This document shows positions 49,976 through 58,263 of a DNA stretch of 64,000 nt, one piece after another (positions within the stretch are counted from its first letter, which is position 1; the number at the start of each line of letters is the position of its first letter). Location of the stretch: the NCBI GenBank assembly GCA_907163375.1, contig CAJQUW010012972.1:186001-250000 (forward strand), in the 5' to 3' direction. Source of the stretch: Prostheceraeus crozeri (lineage: Eukaryota; Platyhelminthes; Polycladida; Euryleptidae). The notes under the pieces are model-generated. The model ran no database searches. It saw only the letters and a list, made by a program, of their open reading frames with translations, and was not told the origin of the DNA. Made by a program: the position numbers and the translations under genes.

Positions 49976-50380
49976 TTAACTCTTCATTCGGAAATGGAGT
50001 GTGATACTTGTCACAGCATCTTTATGAAAAGGAATCAACGCACCAGCATCGTCATAAATGGCAATATCAATTTGTGGGATGTAGTTTGATTTCAGCTTTG
50101 TATAATGCACTTTCTTGAAAGTATGCTCAGATAAAATACTGCAGCTTTTTGGCTGGTATGGTATCATTGCTAGCAATGGAGCTTCAACATCTCCCACACG
50201 TACATCTTCACCAATATTGGAATATATCTGAAAATAGTTAATACGACGCGATAGCGACATGTCTGCGCTAGCTTTGGTTACAGTACCACTTTTAAAGATA
50301 TTTTGATCAAAACCCAAAATGTCCATTAGAGTTTTATCCATAATTAGTTCAATACCTTTTCCACTTATAGTGAGAGACAA
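49976..50380 (-). CDS. Penton-type C-terminal domain frame (Polinton C)
   Basis: 134 residues. The last part (IPQIDIAIYDDAGALIPF, ITLHFRMK) is the typical penton ending, and DILGFDQNIFKSG matches the LLGFNKQTYSQG block of the B penton. Lies directly after the frame 50387-51373 on the same strand. I keep the two as separate features. Confidence 0.6.
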   Translation of the reverse strand: MSLTISGKGIELIMDKTLMDILGFDQNIFKSGTVTKASADMSLSRRINYFQIYSNIGEDVRVGDVEAPLLAMIPYQPKSCSILSEHTFKKVHYTKLKSNYIPQIDIAIYDDAGALIPFHKDAVTSITLHFRMKS

Positions 50381-50386
50381 AGTACC

Positions 50387-51373
50387 TTATTTTTCAGAAA
50401 ATAAAATATGTTGGTCATTAATCACTTCATTTAAATAATCTACAACCAATTTAATCGAAGTAATAATGCGAGGCATCAACACTCTTGTTTCATGTAAGAT
50501 ACCACCTAAAGGCTCTACACACTTTCTGTATAAAGATACGGCCCATTCTGTATCAAATTGATTTGACCTTTCACATGGTAAATGTTGCATATCAGATTTT
50601 CCATGAACAGCTGCAGAACGATGTCGTAAGAACTGATGAAAATCTTTTGAACAAACTAATACTAGATCATCATCATTTAATTTGCTTATTGCAATATGAT
50701 TAGATGATTTAATATAAGTCAATGTTGCCACTTGTTTGCCATCAACTCGAAGGAGATAATTAAATTTCTTCAATAATGTTTCAGGAGTCATGTTTGTCTT
50801 TCTTGGCTTAATCACAATCTTCTTCACCAACGTCTTCTCATTTCTTGGAATAAGATCTACATAATAAGCTTCCTCTCGATATATTAACTGTTTATGACCA
50901 CTTATGTGGTAATTAACGTTAAAATTATCATAGCTTGTTAAGGCGTTAGCGAGGTAGCCTAAATCATTTCTTAAACTTGGACTTAAACCAACAATCCAAT
51001 CTTTCTCAACTACATGATGTACATAATTATAATCATCATTGTGCGGAGTAAATTGGACAATATGTTTACACGCTTTATTCAAGAAATCATATATAAACTT
51101 TTTACATGATAAGAGATCTTTCTTTGACCACTGTGGAATGTATACTCGGCACCCCTTTTCACATTGATAAGCAGCTGTACGCCTCATATTAATAGTCATC
51201 ACCTCATGATCAAAAGTATAGACACAGTTGCTATAAACAAGTTGAGTGACACCCACTTCCCAATTCCCATTTAGCTGTTGTGCATGATCAATGGGAGTAG
51301 AAAAGAGTGCGGCTCGATTGCTAGTAAATCTCTTTGTAGCCGCATTGCTAAGCAAAATATGATAAAACGACAT
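50387..51373 (-). CDS. Penton-like structural protein, N-terminal domain frame (Polinton C)
   Basis: 328 residues from MSFYHILLSN. It shares with 48416-49936 the opening block (FTSNRAALFSTPIDHAQQL, GNWEVGVTQLVYSN) and later FHQFLRHRSA versus LRHFVRHYT. TTATGCAAAGTTGC lies about 25 bp upstream on its strand. With 48416-49936 it forms a paralogous pair in this element. Likely capsid vertex or spike protein. Confidence 0.55.
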   Translation of the reverse strand: MSFYHILLSNAATKRFTSNRAALFSTPIDHAQQLNGNWEVGVTQLVYSNCVYTFDHEVMTINMRRTAAYQCEKGCRVYIPQWSKKDLLSCKKFIYDFLNKACKHIVQFTPHNDDYNYVHHVVEKDWIVGLSPSLRNDLGYLANALTSYDNFNVNYHISGHKQLIYREEAYYVDLIPRNEKTLVKKIVIKPRKTNMTPETLLKKFNYLLRVDGKQVATLTYIKSSNHIAISKLNDDDLVLVCSKDFHQFLRHRSAAVHGKSDMQHLPCERSNQFDTEWAVSLYRKCVEPLGGILHETRVLMPRIITSIKLVVDYLNEVINDQHILFSEK

Positions 51374-51408
51374 TTTTATATTGCTAATCTGCAACTTTGC
51401 ATAACATC

Positions 51409-51765
51409 ATGAAGACTTGGATTTTGGACTCTCTACAATATATCAGAGTTGATCGTGATGGAAACGTACATTTCAAAAATTCTCATGGTCATACATCAAG
51501 AGGAATTACATTAACATGGCGACAATTTGTCAACCTCAATGATATCATGAGGGATTTGGAATATTTTGAAACATTAAGATTCATCTCCTTGGGTGATCAA
51601 GTTTGGCTTCAACATTACAGAAATGAAATTCAAATCTACCATTCTCATTCCGCAAACTGTTTCTCATTTCGCAAATACAATTGGGAGAAGTATAGAAGAT
51701 ACATACATCGCTCCATCATGACATTTATTCGTCGTGAGTTCATCGCCCTACTATGCAAATCTTAA
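51409..51765 (+). CDS. Small basic/aromatic protein, paralogue 1 (Polinton C)
   Basis: 118 residues from MKTWILDSLQYI. Aligns along its length with the next gene: DSLQxIxxDxxxNVxFK, LTWRQFVNLNDIMRDLEYF, IQIYHSHSANCFSFRKYNWE, KYRRYIHRSIMTF. Divergent from the penton-like gene across only ~35 bp. No family recognised. Confidence 0.55.
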   Translation: MKTWILDSLQYIRVDRDGNVHFKNSHGHTSRGITLTWRQFVNLNDIMRDLEYFETLRFISLGDQVWLQHYRNEIQIYHSHSANCFSFRKYNWEKYRRYIHRSIMTFIRREFIALLCKS

Positions 51766-51787
51766 TCAGATATGATTACCACGCACC

Positions 51788-52438
51788 ATGAGTTGGAAAT
51801 TAGATTCCCTACAACGTATTGAAACGGATCATGATCGAAACGTCTATTTCAAAGATTCAACTGGAAATGTGAGAAGAGAGTTTGTTTTATCTTATCGTCA
51901 TTTTCAATCTCTACATCATATCATGAAGGACTTGAAATACTTCTATATGAAAAGACATTCACGTATTGGAAATCGCATCTGGCTGCGCGTCAACAATCGG
52001 CGAATTCAACTCTATCATTCCCAACTTCATACTAACTTCACATTTCATCAAGGTAGTTGGGAAAAGTATAAAAGGAAGGTACATCGCTCAATTTACTCAT
52101 TCTTTCATCATGAAGCGCCATCGCTACACCATCGTCAACATTCTCCGTCGCTTCAGACTCTACACCAAAATCGATCTCACAACATTACACCAACAGCTTC
52201 CAAACAGCAAGTATTACCCGGGCCGTCCTCAAATGTTAGTGGTGAAGATGAACAATTCACGGAATCTTCAACTCTTCCCAAATGGGACTGTACAGATTCT
52301 CGGCGCCCTTTCTCATTCATCGGCGCAGTCAATGCGCTTAGAGCTACAAAGACTACTACGTCGGATATGGAAGAGGGAGAGGTGTGTGATGTCGAATCTG
52401 ACTGTGGACAATATGGTGATCTCTACTCAATTGAGTGA
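51788..52438 (+). CDS. Paralogue 2, with a tail overlapping the TBP-like gene (Polinton C)
   Basis: The first ~110 residues match paralogue 1 (MSWKLDSLQRIETD, LSYRHFQSLHHIMKDLKYF, IQLYHSQLHTNFTFHQGSWE). The tail of ~105 residues is Ser/Thr/Pro-rich, looks disordered and overlaps the TBP-like gene (52110-52655) in another frame. Either the tail is an overprinted segment or the gene really ends sooner. Tandem duplication with 51409-51765. Confidence 0.5.
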   Translation: MSWKLDSLQRIETDHDRNVYFKDSTGNVRREFVLSYRHFQSLHHIMKDLKYFYMKRHSRIGNRIWLRVNNRRIQLYHSQLHTNFTFHQGSWEKYKRKVHRSIYSFFHHEAPSLHHRQHSPSLQTLHQNRSHNITPTASKQQVLPGPSSNVSGEDEQFTESSTLPKWDCTDSRRPFSFIGAVNALRATKTTTSDMEEGEVCDVESDCGQYGDLYSIE

Positions 52439-52655
52439 CAGTCTATCATTTTTGAAGATTCATACCAGCAGTTACAGTTTGTGTTATGAACCCGAACTTT
52501 TTCCTGCAGCTCTCATTAGTTGTTGGTTACCTGTGCATGTGGCAATCTTTCATAATAGTAAAGTGATCATTACTGGACTAAAATCTCATGAACAAGCAAA
52601 TATGATCCTAGACTATCTCATTGAGTATGTACGTACCCAGCGGATTGTAAAATAA
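52110..52655 (+). CDS. TATA-binding protein homologue (Polinton C)
   Basis: 181 residues from MKRHRYTIVN, the length of the conserved TBP core. Repeat 1: KIDLTTLHQQLPNSKYYPGR aligns with [20 protein letters not shown] of animal TBP, then NLQLFPNGTVQILGA with ALIFSSGKMVCTGA. Repeat 2: NMVIS, SYSLCYEPELFPAALI and HVAIFHNSKVIITGLKS align with QNMVGS, QFSSYEPELFPGLIY and LLIFVSGKVVLTGAK. Three of the four phenylalanines that kink TATA DNA are kept (F56, F131, F147); the first is Pro40. I infer a DNA-binding initiation factor for the element's promoters. The frame looks whole. Remnant in Polinton A at 11529-11813. Confidence 0.85.
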   Translation: MKRHRYTIVNILRRFRLYTKIDLTTLHQQLPNSKYYPGRPQMLVVKMNNSRNLQLFPNGTVQILGALSHSSAQSMRLELQRLLRRIWKRERCVMSNLTVDNMVISTQLSDSLSFLKIHTSSYSLCYEPELFPAALISCWLPVHVAIFHNSKVIITGLKSHEQANMILDYLIEYVRTQRIVK

Positions 52656-52681
52656 AAAACAATTTTTCCAACATGATGTTT

Positions 52682-53143
52682 TTATTTCAAATCATGATAG
52701 AACTTACAAATCATTTTTTCATTAGAGGATGGATTACATGAAAAGTTTTGAATAACAGATGCAAATCGAGATACATGTAAACGTCTTAAGATGAAGTACA
52801 GTACAAAAGCACCACACGTTGATGAAAGTGGATGTTGTAGTATGCGTTCATTTCGCTGATATTGACGCGTATGTTTTCTCAACCACTGCTGTGTTGGCAT
52901 ATTTGGAGGTTGAGCAAGAGAGTCAAATAGTTCACCACGTCGGTCTTCCCCAATAAAGATCGCTTTCCAATGCTCACCGCCTAAATTCTGTGAATGAGTG
53001 TTTAGTACAATAAAGATGGGATAGTGATTTACTGCAGGTGGTAAGGTATCGAGTGAATAGACATTATCGAAAGCTTTCAACGTCGCTTCGTCTGCATTAC
53101 GCTGCACTTTAGTCTTAATATCGTCAGCAGTCAACCAACTCAT
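52682..53143 (-). CDS. Adenain-like capsid maturation protease (Polinton C)
   Basis: 153 residues. Catalytic His58 (GEHWKAIF), Asp74 or Glu71 (GELFDS), Gln103 (RILQHP) and Cys110 (SSTCGAFVLY), in adenovirus protease order. Starts within the MCP stop (TAATG, one-base overlap), so the two are probably translated from linked transcripts. It would process capsid precursors in the particle. Whole. Confidence 0.9.
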   Translation of the reverse strand: MSWLTADDIKTKVQRNADEATLKAFDNVYSLDTLPPAVNHYPIFIVLNTHSQNLGGEHWKAIFIGEDRRGELFDSLAQPPNMPTQQWLRKHTRQYQRNERILQHPLSSTCGAFVLYFILRRLHVSRFASVIQNFSCNPSSNEKMICKFYHDLK

Positions 53144-54420
53144 TAACGATTATACTGAAGAATCACGTCACGATACTTTGTAATTTCAATATTTGAATCG
53201 AAGACTGCATAAATTAATACATTGATCGTCTCAGGTAGTGTTCTTTTGAACGTCAAATCCAAACGAATATTATGAGGCACGTTCGCTTGACGATAGGGTG
53301 CACTAATATCGCTGTCAGCAGTCAAATCAAATGCATAAATAGTATATCCACTCTTAAACTCTTTCATAGTCAGTCCGTTGGTGTCATCCGTATTGTAAAA
53401 GCCAAAAACATCCATAAAATCAACATAACTGCGCATAAATTGATCCGAAGCAAAATCTGGTTTGTAGGGTGGACCAGGATGACTCACACCATTTACACGT
53501 AAAGCAATTTCACTTAACTGATTGTGTTTAAAATTGAAAGGATTCTTCTTTATATTACCATTAAATGCATCATTTTCAACCATTGCCACCATGAGGAGCT
53601 TCGGTGCTTCCGATGGAAAGAGGCCATCTTTCATGAAACTCTTTTGATCTTTCGGAATTGTAAAGGTGAGAAGCTTTGTATGCTGAACGGGGTAAATGGC
53701 ATTTTGGCGGTTAAGGCCTTCAGCATGCCCTCTAATGACACTTGGATTCGGTACTACTCGACGAATGTAAAGTGCAATATCTTCCACATGAATTCTAAAA
53801 TTGTCAACTTTAGCAAATGCATTCAGCGCAAATTCAGGCTTATTCAATGTCAGCTTGAGTCGCATGCTGGTATTACACAGTAAAAACTTTGACTGTCTAA
53901 AGAAGTCTAAATTCAGCGGACCATATAGCTGACATACTCTACTATCTTTAATCATAGCAGATCGCTTTACAAAGCCACTGTTTGTTTCAACATCAAATTT
54001 TCCTGCTTCATCTCTGTACCATCCCATGGCTTCCATATGACTTTTTTGTGCTGCTGGATGAAACTGTGATACATGATTGAAATATGATTTATAGGGATAA
54101 TCGCTTTGACCACCTTCCACCTGCTGCTCTCCAATCGTTAGAGAAACATCACGAAGTAATGTAGTCAATGGTAAATTGTTCAGTCCAACTTTATGTGCAT
54201 CATCAATAGCAGTTCCATCTGCTTGCTGAATTCTAAACCTCAAATCAAGCATCGCATAACTCAAATCTATGTAGTCATCACTACCACCAGGAATAACAAA
54301 TTCAATGGGACCAGCATTCTCAGCTGTTCGAGGATGATAATCTACAATACTTGAACTAAGAATATCTGTCTGTATGGCTTGTTGATCGAACAAACAAAAA
54401 CCGGAAGTTTTACACTCCAT
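53143..54420 (-). CDS. Major capsid protein, double jelly-roll (Polinton C)
   Basis: 425 residues, whole. Starts MECKTSGFCLFDQQ. Landmarks: IVDYHPRTAENAGPIEFVIP, RDVSLTIGEQQVEGGQSDYP, CQLYGPLNLDFFRQ, TKLLTFTIPKDQKSF, VNGVSHPGPPYKPD, GYTIYAFDLTAD and a final ETINVLIYAVFDSNIEI. It belongs to the F54H12.2-like family, recognised as the Polinton hexon. It would form trimers tiling an icosahedral shell. Two bases after the core-protein stop. Confidence 0.85.
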   Translation of the reverse strand: MECKTSGFCLFDQQAIQTDILSSSIVDYHPRTAENAGPIEFVIPGGSDDYIDLSYAMLDLRFRIQQADGTAIDDAHKVGLNNLPLTTLLRDVSLTIGEQQVEGGQSDYPYKSYFNHVSQFHPAAQKSHMEAMGWYRDEAGKFDVETNSGFVKRSAMIKDSRVCQLYGPLNLDFFRQSKFLLCNTSMRLKLTLNKPEFALNAFAKVDNFRIHVEDIALYIRRVVPNPSVIRGHAEGLNRQNAIYPVQHTKLLTFTIPKDQKSFMKDGLFPSEAPKLLMVAMVENDAFNGNIKKNPFNFKHNQLSEIALRVNGVSHPGPPYKPDFASDQFMRSYVDFMDVFGFYNTDDTNGLTMKEFKSGYTIYAFDLTADSDISAPYRQANVPHNIRLDLTFKRTLPETINVLIYAVFDSNIEITKYRDVILQYNR

Positions 54421-54422
54421 GA

Positions 54423-54878
54423 TTAGAAGTTATAGCAGCGTCGTCGTTTAGCGCCTGATGAATGATTAGAGCCTCTGCGACGTTTGCGTGAATGCCTTTT
54501 GACTGAAGATCGCACCTTACCAGCTCCGCGATGTTTCCTCCTTCCTTTATTCATTCGTTTAGGTGATTTCTTTCCTTGAGTAACACCAGCAATGGTCTGC
54601 TTCAATGTTTTTAAACCGCGTTCCTTCCCACGATTCAACAAACTGCTCTTAAAACTTCTACCTCTGGAAAGATCACTAGCAACATCACCAGCAAAGCCAA
54701 CGGCATTACTTAAAACATTTCGTTTTAAAGATCTACCGACATTGGATATGAGAGGTGCTACAACAGATTTCAGTGCACCAAGTATGCTACCTCCACGTTG
54801 GCGGCGAGCGCCGATGTAAATTTGTCCTCCACCACTTACATAGGAGGGTCGTGAATAAAATGAGGCAGTTGGATTCAT
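54423..54878 (-). CDS. Basic core/minor capsid protein (Polinton C)
   Basis: 151 residues. Gly-rich head (SGGGQIYIGARRQRGG), an amphipathic stretch (ILGALKSVVAPLISNVGRSL) and a long Arg/Lys tail (KRHSRKRRRGSNHSSGAKRR). The layout resembles adenovirus pVI/pX: membrane-active part plus DNA-condensing tail. ATGCAAAGTTGTAAC lies ~30 bp upstream on its strand. Just before the MCP gene. Confidence 0.65.
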   Translation of the reverse strand: MNPTASFYSRPSYVSGGGQIYIGARRQRGGSILGALKSVVAPLISNVGRSLKRNVLSNAVGFAGDVASDLSRGRSFKSSLLNRGKERGLKTLKQTIAGVTQGKKSPKRMNKGRRKHRGAGKVRSSVKRHSRKRRRGSNHSSGAKRRRCYNF

Positions 54879-54919
54879 AGCTCAAACCCTAAACATTGTT
54901 AGTTACAACTTTGCATGAA

Positions 54920-56008
54920 TCACTGTCGATCACTTAGATGAAAGATGTCGGCACGACGCATCCAAGAGTTCATACTTGAAGGATAACCAGTCCATTTAAC
55001 AAGACACCATTCTTCACCTTGCCGTTTTTTACATCGAATGATTTTCTCTACCAAATATGTTTCACTTTCAGTGACTACCTCAATCTCATCGCGGTAAAAG
55101 CTACCCTCAATTTCTTCATTATCGTAATCTTTCAACTTGTAGGTGGTCGGAGAGTCTTTTTGATTAATCCTTGATACTGTAAATACCTCCTCTGTCCAAT
55201 TCGGGAGGTACCCTTTAGCAAAAACACTTTTCACTTTTGAGATACGAACTTTATCGCCAATTTTCACATCACTTTTCACATGAGTGCGTTTACGTTGGAA
55301 TGATTCGCGCACTTTATCTACATTGTCAGCATTTACATCTACTGGTCTGAGTCCAATAGAACGATGGATAGAGTGATTGTAGGCATGGAGTGTATCTTGT
55401 AGAACCTTTGTCCAATTTTGTGTCAAGTTGGCAGTAAAATGTCGCCACAAGCGATTTTTTAATGTGCGATTAAAACGTTCAACGAGTGCAGCTTTATAAG
55501 CGCTCTTTACACTAAACAACTCAATGTCATGCCTCTCAAATAATCTTGTCACATGCTGATTTTCAAACTCTTTTCCTTGATCACTCTGAATTCTTTTTGG
55601 AATGCGACCTTCTCGAAAAATTGTTTGGAATGCTTTTGCTACTCCTTTCCCTTCTTTAGTTTTTAAAGGTTGAGCCCACGCATAACGCGAGAAAATATCA
55701 ATGACGGTTAAAATAAAATTATTGCCCGAGTTATGTTTTGAAATGGAGGCAACATCGCACAAATCTGCTTGCCACTGTTCATCGATGTCATGAACAATAT
55801 AATGGCGGGTGCGGTACTTCTTTTTCGCTTGTTTGTGGAGTGTATAGGTAGCCTGACCCTTTAACCATCGTTTCACTTGTGATTGTGGAAGACCACTCGC
55901 TTTTGATAATTTCTTGATAGATGCAAATCCTGCCGGATGTTTTACATCATAATAGATTGACTTCAAACGTTCAGTCGATGACGGCTGACTCTTTTTCCTC
56001 CTTCTCAT
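54920..56008 (-). CDS. DDE integrase with chromodomain (Polinton C)
   Basis: 362 residues from MRRRKKSQPS. The longer frame to 56140 overlaps the Cys-rich gene and its extra 44 residues look like shadow sequence. A helix-turn-helix-like head (SIKKLSKASGLPQSQVKRWL) precedes the core: Asp82 (QADLCDVA), Asp143 (IQSDQGKEF), Glu177 (LVERFNRTLK). Then an SH3-like region (IGDKVRISKVKSVFAKGYLP) and a chromodomain (EEWCLVKWTGYPSSMNSWM). It inserts the element with 6-bp target duplications and may be guided by histone marks. Whole. Confidence 0.9.
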   Translation of the reverse strand: MRRRKKSQPSSTERLKSIYYDVKHPAGFASIKKLSKASGLPQSQVKRWLKGQATYTLHKQAKKKYRTRHYIVHDIDEQWQADLCDVASISKHNSGNNFILTVIDIFSRYAWAQPLKTKEGKGVAKAFQTIFREGRIPKRIQSDQGKEFENQHVTRLFERHDIELFSVKSAYKAALVERFNRTLKNRLWRHFTANLTQNWTKVLQDTLHAYNHSIHRSIGLRPVDVNADNVDKVRESFQRKRTHVKSDVKIGDKVRISKVKSVFAKGYLPNWTEEVFTVSRINQKDSPTTYKLKDYDNEEIEGSFYRDEIEVVTESETYLVEKIIRCKKRQGEEWCLVKWTGYPSSMNSWMRRADIFHLSDRQ

Positions 56009-56186
56009 CTTTTTGTTTTCTTGCCTTTCTACATTTACAACAACTGCAGCATTTAGCTTTAGCGGTTTTGCGATCGTGTTCACATTGCTTAGGGGTTTCA
56101 TTATGAGAGCTGGCGCAGCAAGTGCAAGTGACAACGACATTCACCTCTGGCGGCTCATTACATGGCAAGCAACACATCTGCTTCAT
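55971..56186 (-). CDS. Small Cys-rich protein (Polinton C)
   Basis: 71 residues with about 14 cysteines in CC, CxC and CxxC pairs (MCCLPCNEPPE, TCTCCASSH, KCCSCCKCRK), then a Lys/Glu tail. Likely zinc-binding. It starts two bases before the end of the preceding gene's stop region and overlaps the integrase start. Function unknown; conserved position in Polinton A. Confidence 0.55.
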   Translation of the reverse strand: MKQMCCLPCNEPPEVNVVVTCTCCASSHNETPKQCEHDRKTAKAKCCSCCKCRKARKQKDEKEEKESAVID

Positions 56187-56187
56187 A

Positions 56188-56880
56188 TTAATAGTCTGAG
56201 AACATGTATTTCCTAGGAGGAGCTGTTTTACGTTTTCCTTTTACCAGTTTTAGTGGCGATGTAGATCTACGTCGAGTTCTTCCTCTTGTTTGCTTAGTGA
56301 GTGTGGGAGGGGATGTAGCAGGTGACGTCTTAAACCAATTTGTTGGCATTTTCATCGCCTGAAGCATTGGAGCAGTAGCCACTGTTGAATCAAGTTCTTT
56401 CAATGTCTCATTATTCAAAGCAAATTTTGGCACATTATGCTTTTTCAATAGTTTAAGAAAGTATGACCAACCAGGTGGAACATAGCTCTGACGGCGCTTT
56501 CTACGTGTCGCATACTGAATCAAGTCTTCATAACGTGAAGCATCAATCACTTTATTTTCATCTGTAATGATTTCTCCTATATCATTTACATTGAGATGGG
56601 GTTCAATACTGTTGAAAAGAGATATGGCATGTGCACGAGATGCTAAAGGTGTAGCAGTCGATACAGAGTCACGCATCTTATTCTTCAAGTTTTTCAATTG
56701 CTCAACAGTTTCCGATTGTAATAATACAGCACGATGTGGATCTTTGATGTGAACATTTTGCTGATAATCTATTTCTTTCCTATACATTTGATTTGCAAGA
56801 GGTTGCTTTACTTGCTGCATGGCAGTCAATTGTACATATTCATCCTGAGGAATAACAATCATGCGAGAATAAGAACTCAT
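56188..56880 (-). CDS. Conserved Polinton protein of unknown role (C)
   Basis: 230 residues from MSSYSRMIVIP. The middle is helical; a conserved ATRRKRRQSYVPPGWSYFLK block and a Pro/Thr/Arg-rich tail (TRRRSTSPLK, KGKRKTAPPRK) follow. It overlaps the ATPase stop by four bases (ATGA), suggesting coupled expression. Whole. Probably a structural or packaging partner, by position only. Confidence 0.6.
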   Translation of the reverse strand: MSSYSRMIVIPQDEYVQLTAMQQVKQPLANQMYRKEIDYQQNVHIKDPHRAVLLQSETVEQLKNLKNKMRDSVSTATPLASRAHAISLFNSIEPHLNVNDIGEIITDENKVIDASRYEDLIQYATRRKRRQSYVPPGWSYFLKLLKKHNVPKFALNNETLKELDSTVATAPMLQAMKMPTNWFKTSPATSPPTLTKQTRGRTRRRSTSPLKLVKGKRKTAPPRKYMFSDY

Positions 56881-57494
56881 AGTTTGTAGATAATCATGGG
56901 AGTTTTCAAAATATCACTTCGAAATCTAAATTCTTCCGGACACTCTTGCGTAAAGTCAATGAATAAGTAACCGTATGGTTTTTCAGTAGCTGCTTGAAAA
57001 ATTTCAATTAAGGCTTTTGATCCTCTGGGTGCAACTTGTCGCGCTAAAATTTCAAATTGACTTTTATCTCGCGGATTCTTGAAAATAGCATAATAGTGTG
57101 TATTCAGGTTTCGTGTACGAGCTTCTTTTCCATCAGGAAACAAATTTTGTGTAATATAGATGATAAAACACCTTTTATGGTGTGCTGCGCGAGTGAACAT
57201 ATCTGTAACATCTTTTGAATTCTTACTTTCTTTTAATAAATCATCCAATACAACAACATCATTAGACTGAAGTTTATCCACTGGAATAATTCCTTCATGT
57301 CGAATAAAGTTGCGACTTTGCAATTCCTGAAACAGCGACGGTTGATAAATACCATAACACCAAATCACTCGATTGATAGGTTCCTTAAACAACTCCCTTC
57401 TTTTATCCAATAAATTCAGCGTGAAAACAGTTTTACCTGCATGAGATGGACCTGATACAGTCAGAACTTTATCACATTGAAGTCTGAAATCCAT
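56877..57494 (-). CDS. Packaging ATPase, FtsK/A32 type (Polinton C)
   Basis: 205 residues from MDFRLQCDKV, the start shared with Polinton A; the frame is open 16 codons further up but runs into the previous gene. Walker A is GPSHAGKT (15-22), Walker B VVVLDD (80-85), followed by RAAHHKRCFIIYITQNLFPD with the sensor Gln-Asn. Then GSKALIEIFQAATEKPYGYL. It pumps the genome into capsids. ATGCAAATGTTG lies ~25 bp upstream. Whole. Confidence 0.88.
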   Translation of the reverse strand: MDFRLQCDKVLTVSGPSHAGKTVFTLNLLDKRRELFKEPINRVIWCYGIYQPSLFQELQSRNFIRHEGIIPVDKLQSNDVVVLDDLLKESKNSKDVTDMFTRAAHHKRCFIIYITQNLFPDGKEARTRNLNTHYYAIFKNPRDKSQFEILARQVAPRGSKALIEIFQAATEKPYGYLFIDFTQECPEEFRFRSDILKTPMIIYKL

Positions 57495-57525
57495 TTTATT
57501 ACTTTGAGACTCAACATTTGCATAA

Positions 57526-57882
57526 TTAACGCTTAGAGCCAAAGATATTTCCCAATAGGTTGCCCACGGCAGGAGCTATCATTGGAAGTATTGCTGAAAG
57601 GAAACCGCCCTTTTGTGTTAGAGTTTTCCTCTTTCTTTGAAGGGCGACTTTAGGATTGGAGATGAAACGCAATTTCGTAGCATATCGCTTAAGTAACTTT
57701 CGTTGTTTTGGCGCTAATTTCTTCGTCCTCAACTTCCTAACATGGGAAATAATTTCACAAATGAATTTATCGTTAGCATGTCGTATAGCATTGTATCGCT
57801 GATTTGCTTTCATTCGTCGGAGAGCTTGAATGGCTGAAGAAAACTTTTGACTTTTACGTTTCGTCATTTTACGTTTCGCCAT
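57526..57882 (-). CDS. Basic protein with membrane-active C-terminus (Polinton C)
   Basis: 118 residues. Basic head (MAKRKMTKRKSQK), a conserved RRMKANQRYNAIRHANDKFI block, LAPKQRKLLKRYATKLRFI, then a hydrophobic end (GGFLSAILPMIAPAVGNLLG). Recalls adenovirus core/pVI proteins by layout. An ATGCAAATG box lies ~35 bp upstream. Whole and conserved with Polinton A. Confidence 0.6.
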   Translation of the reverse strand: MAKRKMTKRKSQKFSSAIQALRRMKANQRYNAIRHANDKFICEIISHVRKLRTKKLAPKQRKLLKRYATKLRFISNPKVALQRKRKTLTQKGGFLSAILPMIAPAVGNLLGNIFGSKR

Positions 57883-57933
57883 TTTCCGTGTTAGTCTTTG
57901 CTAAAACCTATCTTTACCACATTTGCATAGGTA

Positions 57934-58263
57934 CTAACTATTGCGACATAAGTGACACTCGAAATGAGCAATGTCACAGTGGTTACATTGGCAAAGTTGA
58001 ATGCAATTACGTATGAAACAGCGTTGACAAAAAGCATGCTTACATCTCTTGAAGATGCGCTTTTCATTTCCATCCTTTCGCTTACATACATCGCAACACA
58101 TAGTTTCACCGTTACTGATGTCTATAGCAAGTCTTTTTGAAGATATGAATTTGCTAGCCTTTTCTAAATAATAGACGCATGTACAGAAGGAATATACTTC
58201 GAGAGTGAGCAGACATAGCTCGAAAACCAGTTGTGCTACAATCAAGTACCACTGCATTTTCAA
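57934..58263 (-). CDS. Membrane-anchored RING-HC protein (Polinton C)
   Basis: 109 residues. Residues ~7-33 are hydrophobic (signal anchor). RING: Cys57-x2-Cys60, Cys74-x-His76-x2-Cys79-x2-Cys82, then Cys91/Cys93-x2-Cys96. A trailing Cys pair (FECHLC) may extend the zinc site. Probably an E3 ubiquitin ligase at a membrane. Its start overlaps the previous stop (ATGA). Whole. Confidence 0.65.
   Translation of the reverse strand: MKMQWYLIVAQLVFELCLLTLEVYSFCTCVYYLEKASKFISSKRLAIDISNGETMCCDVCKRKDGNEKRIFKRCKHAFCQRCFIRNCIQLCQCNHCDIAHFECHLCRNS

Noticed and set aside
51966-52110. A longer start for the TBP-like protein
   Set aside because: The extra residues overlap the conserved part of the small paralogue in another frame and resemble nothing in TBP; the Met at 52110 gives exactly a TBP-core length.
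56009-56140. A longer start for the Polinton C integrase
   Set aside because: The added residues overlap the Cys-rich gene and are low-information; MRRRKK is followed directly by the conserved helix-turn-helix-like head.
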